The notes beneath the pieces are model-generated. The model ran no database searches. It was given only the letters and a program-made list of their open reading frames with translations, and was not told where the DNA came from. From assembly GCA_964057225.1 (NCBI GenBank), contig OZ059898.1, forward strand, positions 3,658,001-3,722,000: 64,000 nucleotides of DNA. Reading direction: 5' to 3'. Source of the DNA: Auanema rhodensis (Eukaryota > Nematoda > Chromadorea > Rhabditida > Rhabditidae). The position numbers were made by a program, and so were the translations under genes. Position 1 is the first letter of the stretch. Each line of letters opens with the position of its first letter. Below, one piece after another: positions 50,896 through 63,576 of this stretch.

Positions 50896-53352
50896 GCGCT
50901 AGCTTGAAAATGCACCGAGATATCAAATGATATAGGTTCACACTTATATCCTCGATTTTCACCCTGAAGAATTAATTTTTTCGTTGAATAACAATGTCCA
51001 TCGTCTTTGTCTTGAAAAAAGAAATGTAAAAACATCTACTTTTTGCTAAATTATTTTGAAATTTTTCGAAAAAATTTTTGTCAAAATGTTTTTGGAAGCA
51101 ATGTTGAGTGTACATGGAAACTCAACATACACTAATGCATCATTTTTCAAACAATCATAACTAATTTTTGTATTAAGCGTTTCTCAATGTAGTATAGTGC
51201 ATTCGATGCGGATTTTTAAGCTGCGTCGATCTGTGTTATCAGATTTGCGCTAGCTTAAAAATGCACCGAGATATCAACTGATACAAGTTCACACTTATAT
51301 CCTCGATTTTCACCCTGAAGGAATAATTTTTTCGTTGAATAACATTGTCCATCGTCTTTGCCTTGAAAAAAGGAATCTAAAAACATCTACTTTTTGCTAA
51401 ATTATTTTGAAATTTTTCGAAAAAATTTTTGTCAAAATGTTTTTGGAAGCAATGTTGAGTGTACATGGAAACTCAACATACACTAATGCATCATTTTTCA
51501 AACGATCATAACTAATTTTTGTTATGAGCTTTTCTCAATATAGTATAGTGCATTCGATGCGGATTTCTAAGCTGCGTCGATCTGTGTTATCAGATTTGCG
51601 CTAGCTTGAAAATGCACCGAGATATCAAATGATATAGGTTCACACTTATATCCTCGATTTTCACCCTGAAGAATTAATTTTTTCGTTGAATAACAATGTC
51701 CATCGTCTTTGTCTTGAAAAAAGAAATGTAAAAACATCTACTTTTTGCTAAATTATTTTGAAATTTTTCGAAAAAATTTTTGTCAAAATGTTTTTGGAAG
51801 CAATGTTGAGTGTACATGGAAACTCAACATACACTAATGCATCATTTTTCAAACAATCATAACTAATTTTTGTATTAAGCGTTTCTCAATGTAGTATAGT
51901 GCATTCGATGCGGATTTTTAAGCTGCGTCGATCTGTGTTATCAGATTTGCGCTAGCTTAAAAATGCACCGAGATATCAACTGATATAAGTTCACACTTAT
52001 ATCCTCGATTTTCACCCTGAAGGAATAATTTTTTCGTTGAATAACATTGTCCATCGTCTTTGCCTTGAAAAAAGGAATCTAAAAACATCTACTTTTTGCT
52101 AAATTATTTTGAAATTTTTCGAAAAAATTTTTGTCAAAATGTTTTTGGAAGCAATGTTGAGTGTACATGGAAACTCAACATACACTAATGCATCATTTTT
52201 CAAACGATCATAACTAATTTTTGTATTAAGCTTTTCTCAGTGTAGTATAGTGCATTCGATGCGGATTTTTAAGCTGCGTCGATCTGTGTTATTAGATTTG
52301 CGCTAGCTCGAAAATGCACCGAGATATCAACTGATATAGGTTCACACTTATATCCTCGATTTTCACCCTGAAGAATTAATTTTTTCGTTGAATAACAATG
52401 TCCATCGTCTTTGTCTTGAAAAAAGGAATCTAAAAACATCTACTTTTTGCTAAATTATTTTGAAATTTTTCGAAAAAATTTTTGTCAAAATGTTTTTGGA
52501 AGCAATTTTGAGTGTACATGGAAACTCAACATACACTAATGCATCATTTTTCAAACGATCATAACTAATTTTTGTATTAAGCGTTTCTCAATGTAGTATA
52601 GTGCATTCGATGCGGATTTTTAAGCTGCGTCGATCTGTGTTATCAGATTTGCGCTAGCTTGAAAATGCACCGAGATATCAAATGATATAGGTTCACACTT
52701 ATATCCTCGATTTTCACCCTGAAGAATTAATTTTTTCGTTGAATAACAATGTCCATCGTCTTTGTCTTGAAAAAAGAAATGTAAAAACATCTACTTTTTG
52801 CTAAATTATTTTGAAATTTTTCGAAAAAATTTTTGTCAAAATGTTTTTGGAAGCAATGTTGAGTGTACATGGAAACTCAACATACACTAATGCATCATTT
52901 TTCAAACAATCATAACTAATTTTTGTATTAAGCGTTTCTCAATGTAGTATAGTGCATTCGATGCGGATTTTTAAGCTGCGTCGATCTGTGTTATCAGATT
53001 TGCGCTAGCTTAAAAATGCACCGAGATATCAACTGATACAAGTTCACACTTATATCCTCGATTTTCACCCTGAAGGAATAATTTTTTCGTTGAATAACAT
53101 TGTCCATCGTCTTTGCCTTGAAAAAAGGAATCTAAAAACATCTACTTTTTGCTAAATTATTTTGAAATTTTTCGAAAAAATTTTTGTCAAAATGTTTTTG
53201 GAAGCAATTTTGAGTGTACATGGAAACTCAACATACACTAATGCATCATTTTTCAAACGATCATAACTAATTTTTGTATTAAGCGTTTCTCAATGTAGTA
53301 TAGTGCATTCGATGCGGATTTTTAAGCTGCGTCGATCTCTGTTATCAGATTT
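50896..53352 (+). repeat. A-left/B-right hybrid units alternating with B units, units 146-152
   Basis: Units 146, 148 and 151 (50896, 51598, 52651) share a hybrid structure: an A subtype e left half (gaaatg) with a B right half and a private aaacaatcat. Each is followed by a family B unit, and two of these (51247, 53002) have gatacaagttc. The pair has therefore been copied two or three times at 702- and 1053-bp steps. Unit 147 has private tgttatgagc and ggatttctaag. Units 149-150 have mixed tails. Confidence 0.85.
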
Positions 53353-55809
53353 GCGCTAGCTTAAAAATGCACCGAGATATCAACTGATATAAGTTCACAC
53401 TTATATCCTCGATTTTCACCCTGAAGGAATAATTTTTTCGTTGAATAACATTGTCCATCGTCTTTGCCTTGAAAAAAGGAATCTAAAAACATCTACTTTT
53501 TGCTAAATTATCTTGAAATTTTTCGAAAAAATTTTTGTCAAAATGTTTTTGGAAGCATTGTTGAGTGTACATGGAAACTCAACATACACTAATGCATCAT
53601 TTTTCAAACGATCATAACTAATTTTTGTATTAAGCGTTTCTCAATGTAGTATAGTGCATTCGATGCGGATTTTTAAGCTGCGTCGATCTCTGTTATCAGA
53701 TTTGCGCTAGCTTAAAAATGCACCGAGATATCAACTGATATAAGTTCACACTTATATCCTCGATTTTCACCCTGAAGGAATAATTTTTTCGTTGAATAAC
53801 ATTGTCCATCGTCTTTGCCTTGAAAAAAGGAATCTAAAAACATCTACTTTTTGCTAAATTATCTTGAAATTTTTCGAAAAAATTTTTGTCAAAATGTTTT
53901 TGGAAGCATTGTTGAGTGTACATGGAAACTCAACATACAGTAATGCATCATTTTTCAAACGATCATAACTAATTTTTGTAGTAAGCGTTTCTCAATGTAG
54001 TATAGTGCATTCGATGCGGATTTTTAAGCTGCGTCGATCTCTGTTATCAGATTTGCGCTAGCTTAAAAATGCACCGAGATATCAACTGATATAAGTTCAC
54101 ACTTATATCCTCGATTTTCACCCTGAAGGAATAATTTTTTCGTTGAATAACATTGTCCATCGTCTTTGCCTTGAAAAAAGGAATCTAAAAACATCCACTT
54201 TTTGCTAAATTATTTTGAAATTTTTCGAAAAAATTTTTGTCAAAATGTTTTTGGAAGCATTGTTGAGTGTACATGGAAACTCAACATACACTAATGCATC
54301 ATTTTTCAAACGATCATAACTAATTTTTGTATTAAGCGTTTCTCAATGTAGTATAGTGCATTCGATGCGGATTTTTAAGCTGCGTCGATCTGTGTTATCA
54401 GATTTGCGCTAGCTTGAAAATGCACCGAGATATCAAATGATATAGGTTCACACTTATATCCTCGATTTTCACCCTGAAGGAATAATTTTTTCGTTGAATA
54501 ACATTGTCCATCGTCTTTGCCTTGAAAAAAGGAATCTAAAAACATCTACTTTTTGCTAAATTATTTTGAAATTTTTCGAAAAAATTTTTGTCAAAATGTT
54601 TTTGGAAGCAATGTTGAGTGTACATGGAAACTCAACATACACTAATGCATCATTTTTCAAACGATCATAACTAATTTTTGTATTAAGCGTTTCTCAATGT
54701 AGTATAGTGCATTCGATGCGGATTTTCAAGCTGCGTCGATCTGTGTTATCAGATTTGCGCTAGCTCGAAAATGCACCGAGATATCAACTGATATAGGTTC
54801 ACACTTATATCCTCGATTTTCACCCTGAAGAATTAATTTTTTCGTTGAATAACATTGTCCATCGTCTTTGCCTTGAAAAAAGGAATCTAAAAACATCCAC
54901 TTTTTGCTAAATTATTTTGAAATTTTTCGAAAAAATTTTTGTCAAAATGTTTTTGGAAGCATTGTTGAGTGTACATGGAAACTCAACATACACTAATGCA
55001 TCATTTTTCAAACGATCATAACTAATTTTTGTATTAAGCGTTTCTCAATGTAGTATAGTGCATTCGATGCGGATTTTTAAGCTGCGTCGATCTGTGTTAT
55101 CAGATTTGCGCTAGCTTGAAAATGCACCGAGATATCAAATGATATAGGTTCACACTTATATCCTCGATTTTCACCCTGAAGGAATAATTTTTTCGTTGAA
55201 TAACATTGTCCATCGTCTTTGCCTTGAAAAAAGGAATCTAAAAACATCTACTTTTTGCTAAATTATTTTGAAATTTTTCGAAAAAATTTTTGTCAAAATG
55301 TTTTTGGAAGCAATGTTGAGTGTACATGGAAACTCAACATACACTAATGCATCATTTTTCAAACGATCATAACTAATTTTTGTATTAAGCGTTTCTCAAT
55401 GTAGTATAATGCATTCGATGCGGATTTTTAAGCTGCGTCGATCTGTGTTATTAGATTTGCGCTAGCTCGAAAATGCACCGAGATATCAACTGATATAGGT
55501 TCACACTTATATCCTCGATTTTCACCCTGAAGAATTAATTTTTTCGTTGAATAACATTGTCCATCGTCTTTGCCTTGAAAAAAGGAATCTAAAAACATCC
55601 ACTTTTTGCTAAATTATTTTGAAATTTTTCGAAAAAATTTTTGTCAAAATGTTTTTGGAAGCATTGTTGAGTGTACATGGAAACTCAACATACAGTAATG
55701 CATCATTTTTCAAACGATCATAACTAATTTTTGTATTAAGCTTTTCTCAGTGTAGTATAGTGCATTCGATGCGGATTTTTAAGCTGCGTCGATCTGTGTT
55801 ATTAGATTT
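53353..55809 (+). repeat. Family B, units 153-159
   Basis: Units 153-155 are standard B (atcttga/cattgttg, then acatccac); unit 154 has tgtagtaagcg and cagtaat. Units 156-157 and 158-159 form a 702-bp pair: a gcttgaaaa/aaatgatatagg left end on a gaaggaataatt B body, then a gctcgaaaa/gaagaattaatt left end with cattgtcc, acatccac and cattgttg. Private changes are ggattttcaag (unit 156) and gtagtataatgc (unit 158). Confidence 0.85.
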
Positions 55810-58800
55810 GCGCTAGCTCGAAAATGCACCGAGATATCAACTGATATAGGTTCACACTTATATCCTCGATTTTCACCCTGAAGAATTAATTTTTTCGTTG
55901 AATAACAATGTCCATCGTCTTTGTCTTGAAAAAAGGAATCTAAAAACATCTACTTTTTGCTAAATTATCTGGAAATTTTTCGGGAAAATTTTTGTCAAAA
56001 TGTTTTTGGAACTAATTTTGAGTGTACATGGAAACTCAACATACAGTAATGCATCATTTTTCAAACGATCATAACTAATTTTTGTATTGAGCTTTTCTTA
56101 ATGTAGTATAGTGCATTCGATGCGGATTTTTAAGCTGCGTCGATCTGTGTTATCAGATTTGCGCTAGCTTGAAAATGCACCGAGATATCAAATGATATAG
56201 GTTCACACTTATATCCTCGATTTTCACCCTGAAGAATTAATTTTTTCGTTGAATAACAATGTCCATCGTCTTTGTCTTGGAAAAAGGAATCTAAAAACAT
56301 CTACTTTTTGTGAAATTATTCGGAAATTTTTCGGGAAAATTTTTGTCAAAATGTTTTTGGAAGCAATTTTGAGTGTACATGGAAACTCAACATACAGTAA
56401 TGCATCATTTTTCAAACGATCATAACTAATTTTTGTATTGAGCTTTTCTTAATGTAGTATAGTGCATTCGATGCGGATTTTTAAGCTGCGTCGATCTGTG
56501 TTATCAGATTTGCGCTAGCTTGAAAATGCACCGAGATATCAAATGATATAGGTTCACACTTATATCCTCGATTTTCACCCTGAAGAATTAATTTTTTCGT
56601 TGAATAACAATGTCCATCGTCTTTGTCTTGGAAAAAGGAATCTAAAAACATCTACTTTTTGTGAAATTATTCGGAAATTTTTCGGGAAAATTTTTGTCAA
56701 AATGTTTTTGGAAGCAATTTTGAGTGTACATGGAAACTCAACATACAGTAATGCATCATTTTTCAAACGATCATAACTAATTTTTGTATCGAGCTTTTCT
56801 CAATATAGTATAGTGCATTCGATGCGGATTTTTAAGCTGCGTCGATCTGTGTTATCAGATTTGCGCTAGCTTGAAAATGCACCGAGATATCAAATGATAT
56901 AGGTTCACACTTATATCCTCGATTTTCACCCTGAAGAATTAATTTTTTCGTTGAATAACAATGTCCATCGTCTTTGTCTTGGAAAAAGGAATCTAAAAAC
57001 ATCTACTTTTTGTGAAATTATTCGGAAATTTTTCGGGAAAATTTTTGTCAAAATGTTTTTGGAAGCAATTTTGAGTGTACATGGAAACTCAACATACAGT
57101 AATGCATCATTTTTCAAACGATCATAACTAATTTTTGTATTGAGCTTTTCTCAGTGTAGTATAGTGCATTCGATGCGGATTTTTAAGCTGCGTCGATCTG
57201 TGTTATCAGATTTGCGCTAGCTTGAAAATGCACCGAGATATCAAATGATATAGGTTCACACTTATATCCTCGATTTTCACCCTGAAGAATTAATTTTTTC
57301 GTTGAATAACAATGTCCATCGTCTTTGTCTTGAAAAAAGGAATGTAAAAACATCTACTTTTTGCTAAATTATCTGGAAATTTTTCGGGAAAATTTTTGTC
57401 AAAATGTTTTTGGAACCAGTTTTGAGTGTACATGGAAACTCCACATACAGTAATGCATCATTTTTCAAACGATCATAACTAATTTTTGTATTGAGCTTTT
57501 CTCAGTGTAGTATAGTGCATTCGATGCGGATTTTTAAGCTGCGTCGATCTCTGTTATCAGATTTGCGCTAGCTTGAAAATGCACCGAGATATCAAATGAT
57601 ATAGGTTCACACTTATATCCTCGATTTTCACCCTGAAGAATTAATTTTTTCGTTGAATAACAATGTCCATCGTCTTTGTCTTGAAAAAAGGAATGTAAAA
57701 ACATCTACTTTTTGCTAAATTATCTGGAAATTTTTCGGGAAAATTTTTGTCAAAATGTTTTTGGAACCAATTTTGAGTGTACATGGAAACTCAACATACA
57801 GTAATGCATCATTTTTCAAACGATCATAACTAATTTTTGTATTGAGCTTTTCTCAGTGTAGTATAGTGCATTCGATGCGGATTTTTAAGCTGCGTCGATC
57901 TGTGTTATCAGATTTGCGCTAGCTTGAAAATGCACCGAGATATCAAATGATATAGGTTCACACTTATATCCTCGATTTTCACCCTGAAGAATTAATTTTT
58001 TCGTTGAATAACAATGTCCATCGTCTTTGTCTTGAAAAAAGGAATGTAAAAACATCTACTTTTTGCTAAATTATCTGGAAACTTTTCGGGAAAATTTTTG
58101 TCAAAATGTTTTTGGAACCAATTTTGAGTGTACATGGAAACTCAACATACAGTAATGCATCATTTTTCAAACGATCATAACTAATTTTTCTATTGAGCTT
58201 TTCTCAGTGTAGTATAGTGCATTCGATGCGGATTTTTAAGCTGCGTCGATCTCTGTTATCAGATTTGCGCTAGCTTGAAAATGCACCGAGATATCAAATG
58301 ATATAGGTTCACACTTATATCCTCGATTTTCACCCTGAAGAATTAATTTTTTCGTTGAATAACAATGTCCATCGTCTTTGTCTTGAAAAAAGAAATGTAA
58401 AAACATCTACTTTTTGCTAAATTATCTTGAAATTTTTCGGGAAAATTTTTGTCAAAATGTTTTTGGAACCAATTTTGAGTGTACATGGAAACTCAACATA
58501 CAGTAATGCATCATTTTTCAAACGATCATAACTAATTTTTGTATTGAGCTTTTCTTAGTGTAGTATAGTGCATTCGATGCGGATTTTTAAGCTGCGTCGA
58601 TCTGTGTTATTAGATTTGGGCTAGCTCGAAAATGCACCGAGATATCAACTGATATAGGTTCACACTTATATCCTCGATTTTCACCCTGAAGAATTAATTT
58701 TTTCGTTGAATAACAATGTCCATCGTCTTTGTCTTGAAAAAAGAAATCTAAAAACATCTACTTTTTGCTAAATTATCTGGAAATTTTTCGGGAAAATTTT

Positions 58801-59670
58801 TGTCAAAATGTTTTTGGAACTAATTTTGAGTGTACATGGAAACTCAACATACAGTAATGCATCATTTTTCAAACGATCATAACTAATTTTTGTATTGAGC
58901 TTTTCTTAATGTAGTATAGTGCATTCGATGCGGATTTTTAAGCTGCGTCGATCTCTGTTATCAGATTTGCGCTAGCTTGAAAATGCACCGAGATATCAAC
59001 TGATATAGGTTCACACTTATATCCTCGATTTTCACCCTGAAGAATTAATTTTTTCGTTGAATAACAATGTCCATCGTCTTTGTCTTGAAAAAAGGAATGT
59101 AAAAACATCTACTTTTTGCTAAATTATCTGGAAATTTTTCGGGAAAATTTTTGTCAAAATGTTTTTGGAACTAATTTTGAGTGTACATGGAAACTCAACA
59201 TACAGTAATGCATCATTTTTCAAACGATCATAACTAATTTTTGTATTGAGCTTTTCTCAGTGTAGTATAGTGCATTCGATGCGGATTTTTAAGCTGCGTC
59301 GATCTGTGTTATTAGATTTGGGCTAGCTCGAAAATGCACCGAGATATCAACTGATATAGGTTCACACTTATATCCTCGATTTTCACCCTGAAGAATTAAT
59401 TTTTTCGTTGAATAACAATGTCCATCGTCTTTGTCTTGAAAAAAGGAATGTAAAAACATCTACTTTTTGCTAAATTATCTGGAAATTTTTCGGGAAAATT
59501 TTTGTCAAAATGTTTTTGGAACCAATTTTGAGTGTACATGGAAACTCAACATACAGTAATGCATCATTTTTCAAACGATCATAACTAATTTTTGTATTGA
59601 GCTTTTCTCAGTGTGGTATAGTGCATTCGATGCGGATTTTTAAGCTGCGTCGATCTGTGTTATTAGATTT
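55810..59670 (+). repeat. Family A, units 160-170
   Basis: Unit 160 is h'. Units 161-163 are three consecutive a-type units. Units 164-166 are three b-like units with private changes: ggaaccagtttt and ctccacatac (57214), and ggaaacttttcggg and tttttctattg (57916). Unit 167 mixes gaaatg with atcttga and cttagtg. Unit 168 is h'-like with gaaatcta. Unit 170 has gtgtggtatag. This is the last stretch in which every unit is exactly 351 bp. Confidence 0.86.
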
Positions 59671-60032
59671 GGGCTAGCTCGAAAATGCACCGAGATATCA
59701 ACTGATATAGGTTCACACTTATATCCTCGATTTTCACCCTGAAGAATTAATTTTTTCGTTGATTAACAATGTCCATCGTCTTTGTCTTGAAAAAAGGAAT
59801 CTAAAAACATCTACTTTTTGTGAAATTATCTGGAAATTTTTCGGGAAAATTTTTGTCAAAATGTTTTTGGAAGCAATTTTGAGTGTACATGGAAACTCTT
59901 TTTCAACTCAACATACAGTACTGCATCATTTTTCAAACGATCATAACTAATTTTTGTATTGAGCTTTTCTTAGTGTAGTATAGTGCATTCGATGCGGATT
60001 TTTAAGCTGCGTCGATCTCTGTTATCAGATTT
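59671..60032 (+). repeat. First lengthened unit, 362 bp
   Basis: Unit 171 is a family A unit with a gggctagctcg start, a private gattaac (for gaataac), and an extra 11 bp, tttttcaactc, at 59899-59909. It is isolated: the next seven units are all 351 bp. Confidence 0.93.
59899..59909 (+). other. 11-bp insertion tttttcaactc, copy 1
   Basis: The usual ggaaactcaacat becomes ggaaactc-tttttcaactc-aacat. The insertion repeats the preceding aactc, so it lies between two direct aactc copies. It sits in the 3' arm of the unit's hairpin segment. Confidence 0.93.
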
Positions 60033-62489
60033 GCGCTAGCTTGAAAATGCACCGAGATATCAAATGATATAGGTTCACACTTATATCCTCGATTTTCACC
60101 CTGAAGAATTAATTTTTTCGTTGAATAACAATGTCCATCGTCTTTGTCTTGAAAAAAGAAATGTAAAAACATCTACTTTTTGCTAAATTATCTGGAAATT
60201 TTTCGGGAAAATTTTTGTCAAAATGTTTTTGGAACCAATTTTGAGTGTACATGGAAACTCAACATACAGTAATGCATCATTTTTCAAACGATCATAACTA
60301 ATTTTTGTATTGAGCTTTTCTCAGTGTAGTATAGTGCATTCGATGCGGATTTTTAAGCTGCGTCGATCTCTGTTATCAGATTTGCGCTAGCTTGAAAATG
60401 CACCGAGATATCAAATGATATAGGTTCACACTTATATCCTCGATTTTCACCCTGAAGAATTAATTTTTTCGTTGAATAACAATGTCCATCGTCTTTGTCT
60501 TGAAAAAAGAAATGTAAAAACATCTACTTTTTGCTAAATTATCTGGAAATTTTTCGGGAAAATTTTTGTCAAAATGTTTTTGGAACCAATTTTGAGTGTA
60601 CATGGAAACTCAACATACAGTAATGCATCATTTTTCAAACGATCATAACTAATTTTTGTATTGAGCTTTTCTCAGTGTAGTATAGTGCATTCGATGCGGA
60701 TTTTTAAGCTGCGTCGATCTCTGTTATCAGATTTGCGCTAGCTTGAAAATGCACCGAGATATCAAATGATATAGGTTCACACTTATATCCTCGATTTTCA
60801 CCCTGAAGAATCAATTTTTTCGTTGAATAACAATGTCCATCGTCTTTGTCTTGAAAAAAGGAATCTAAAAACATCTACTTTTTGCTAAATTATCGGGAAA
60901 TTTTTCGGGAAAATTTTTGTCAAAATGTTTTTGGAACCAATTTTGAGTGTACATGGAAACTCAACATACAGTAATGCATCATTTTTCAAACGATCATAAC
61001 TAATTTTTGTATCGAGCTTTTCTCAATATAGTATAGTGCATTCGATGCGGATTTTTAAGCTGCGTCGATCTGTGTTATTAGATTTGCGCTAGCTCGAAAA
61101 TGCACCGAGATATCAACTGATATAGGTTCACACTTATATCCTCGATTTTCACCCTGAAGAATTAATTTTTTCGTTGAATAACAATGTCCATCGTCTTTGT
61201 CTTGGAAAAAGGAATCTAAAAACATCTACTTTTTGTGAAATTATTCGGAAATTTTTCGGGAAAATTTTTGTCAAAATGTTTTTGGAAGCAATTTTGAGTG
61301 TACATGGAAACTCAACATACAGTAATGCATCATTTTTCAAACGATCATAACTAATTTTTGTATTGAGCTTTTCTCAGTGTAGTATAGTGCATTCGATGCG
61401 GATTTTTAAGCTGCGTCGATCTCTGTTATCAGATTTGCGCTAGCTTGAAAATGCACCGAGATATCAAATGATATAGGTTCACACTTATATCCTCGATTTT
61501 CACCCTGAAGAATTAATTTTTTCGTTGAATAACAATGTCCATCGTCTTTGTCTTGAAAAAAGAAATGTAAAAACATCTACTTTTTGCTAAATTATCTGGA
61601 AATTTTTCGGGAAAATTTTTGTCAAAATGTTTTTGGAACCAATTTTGAGTGTACATGGAAACTCAACATACAGTAATGCATCATTTTTCAAACGATCATA
61701 ACTAATTTTTGTATTGAGCTTTTCTCAGTGTAGTATAGTGCATTCGATGCGGATTTTTAAGCTGCGTCGATCTCTGTTATCAGATTTGCGCTAGCTTGAA
61801 AATGCACCGAGATATCAAATGATATAGGTTCACACTTATATCCTCGATTTTCACCCTGAAGAATCAATTTTTTCGTTGAATAACAATGTCCATCGTCTTT
61901 GTCTTGAAAAAAGGAATCTAAAAACATCTACTTTTTGCTAAATTATCTGGAAATTTTTCGGGAAAATTTTTGTCAAAATGTTTTTGGAACCAATTTTGAG
62001 TGTACATGGAAACTCAACATACAGTAATGCATCATTTTTCAAACGATCATAACTAATTTTTGTATCGAGCTTTTCTCAATATAGTATAGTGCATTCGATG
62101 CGGATTTTTAAGCTGCGTCGATCTGTGTTATTAGATTTGCGCTAGCTCGAAAATGCACCGAGATATCAACTGATATAGGTTCACACTTATATCCTCGATT
62201 TTCACCCTGAAGAATTAATTTTTTCGTTGAATAACAATGTCCATCGTCTTTGTCTTGGAAAAAGGAATCTAAAAACATCTACTTTTTGTGAAATTATTCG
62301 GAAATTTTTCGGGAAAATTTTTGTCAAAATGTTTTTGGAAGCAATTTTGAGTGTACATGGAAACTCAACATACAGTAATGCATCATTTTTCAAACGATCA
62401 TAACTAATTTTTGTATCGAGCTTTTCTCAATATAGTATAGTGCATTCGATGCGGATTTTTAAGCTGCGTCGATCTGTGTTATCAGATTT
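60033..62489 (+). repeat. Family A with trimer HOR (1053 bp), units 172-178
   Basis: Units 173-175 (60384-61436) and 176-178 (61437-62489) have the same order: a gaaatg/ggaacc unit with a ctctg end; a unit with gaatcaatt, aatctaaa and tatcgagc...caatatag; and an a-type unit with a gctcg start. Differences include atcgggaaa against atctggaaa in the middle unit and the tail of the last unit (tattgagc...cagtg against tatcgagc...caatatag). Unit 172 matches unit 173. Confidence 0.88.
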
Positions 62490-62718
62490 GCGCTAGCTCG
62501 AAAATGCACCGAGATATCAAATGATATAGGTTCACACTTATATCCTCGATTTTCACCCTGAAGAATTAAGTTTTTTCGTTGAATAACAATGTCCATCGTC
62601 TTTGTCTTGGAAAAAGGAATCTAAAAACATCTACTTTTTGTGAAATTATTCGGAAATTTTTCGGGAAAATTTTTGTCAAAATGTTTTTGGAACCAATTTT
62701 GAGTGTACATGGAAACTC

Positions 62719-62729
62719 TTTTTCAACTC
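62719..62729 (+). other. 11-bp insertion, copy 2
   Basis: Same tttttcaactc in the hairpin 3' arm, in unit 179. Confidence 0.92.
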
Positions 62730-63080
62730 AACATACAGTAATGCATCATTTTTCAAACGATCATAACTAATTTTTGTATTGAGCTTTTCTTAATGTAGTA
62801 TAGTGCATTCGATGCGGATTTTTAAGCTGCGTCGATCTGTGTTATTAGATTTGCGCTAGCTCGAAAATGCACCGAGATATCAACTGATATAGGTTCACAC
62901 TTATATCCTCGATTTTCACCCTGAAGAATTAATTTTTTCGTTGAATAACAATGTCCATCGTCTTTGTCTTGGAAAAAGGAATCTAAAAACATCTACTTTT
63001 TGTGAAATTATTCGGAAATTTTTCGGGAAAATTTTTGTCAAAATGTTTTTGGAAGCAATTTTGAGTGTACATGGAAACTC

Positions 63081-63091
63081 TTTTTCAACTC
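63081..63091 (+). other. 11-bp insertion, copy 3
   Basis: Same tttttcaactc in the hairpin 3' arm, in unit 180, 362 bp after copy 2. Confidence 0.92.
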
Positions 63092-63442
63092 AACATACAG
63101 TAATGCATCATTTTTCAAACGATCATAACTAATTTTTGTATCGAGCTTTTCTCAATATAGTATAGTGCATTCGATGCGGATTTTTAAGCTGCGTCGATCT
63201 GTGTTATCAGATTTGCGCTAGCTTGAAAATGCACCGAGATATCAAATGATATAGGTTCACACTTATATCCTCGATTTTCACCCTGAAGAATTAATTTTTT
63301 CGTTGAATAACAATGTCCATCGTCTTTGTCTTGGAAAAAGGAATCTAAAAACATCTACTTTTTGTGAAATTATTCGGAAATTTTTCGGGAAAATTTTTGT
63401 CAAAATGTTTTTGGAAGCAATTTTGAGTGTACATGGAAACTC

Positions 63443-63453
63443 TTTTTCAACTC
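63443..63453 (+). other. 11-bp insertion, copy 4
   Basis: Same tttttcaactc in the hairpin 3' arm, in unit 181, 362 bp after copy 3. Confidence 0.92.
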
Positions 63454-63576
63454 AACATACAGTAATGCATCATTTTTCAAACGATCATAACTAATTTTTG
63501 TATCGAGCTTTTCTCAATATAGTATAGTGCATTCGATGCGGATTTTTAAGCTGCGTCGATCTGTGTTATTAGATTT

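Larger units (their letters stand above)
62490..63576 (+). repeat. Three consecutive lengthened units (363, 362 and 362 bp)
   Basis: Units 179, 180 and 181 start at 62490, 62853 and 63215. Each is an a-type body (gtgaaattattcgg) with the same 11-bp insertion, tttttcaactc. Unit 179 also has one extra G (gaattaagtttttt, near 62569), has ggaacc in place of ggaagc, and ends with cttaatg. Units 180 and 181 are almost the same, with caatatag tails. The insertion is therefore being multiplied at this end of the window. Confidence 0.93.

Noticed and set aside
59759-59950. 63-codon plus-strand open frame in the four lengthened units (59759, 62579, 62941, 63303)
   Set aside because: It starts at TTG, overlaps the minus frame, and owes its length to the 11-bp insertion changing the stop. 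No domain or signal is recognisable.
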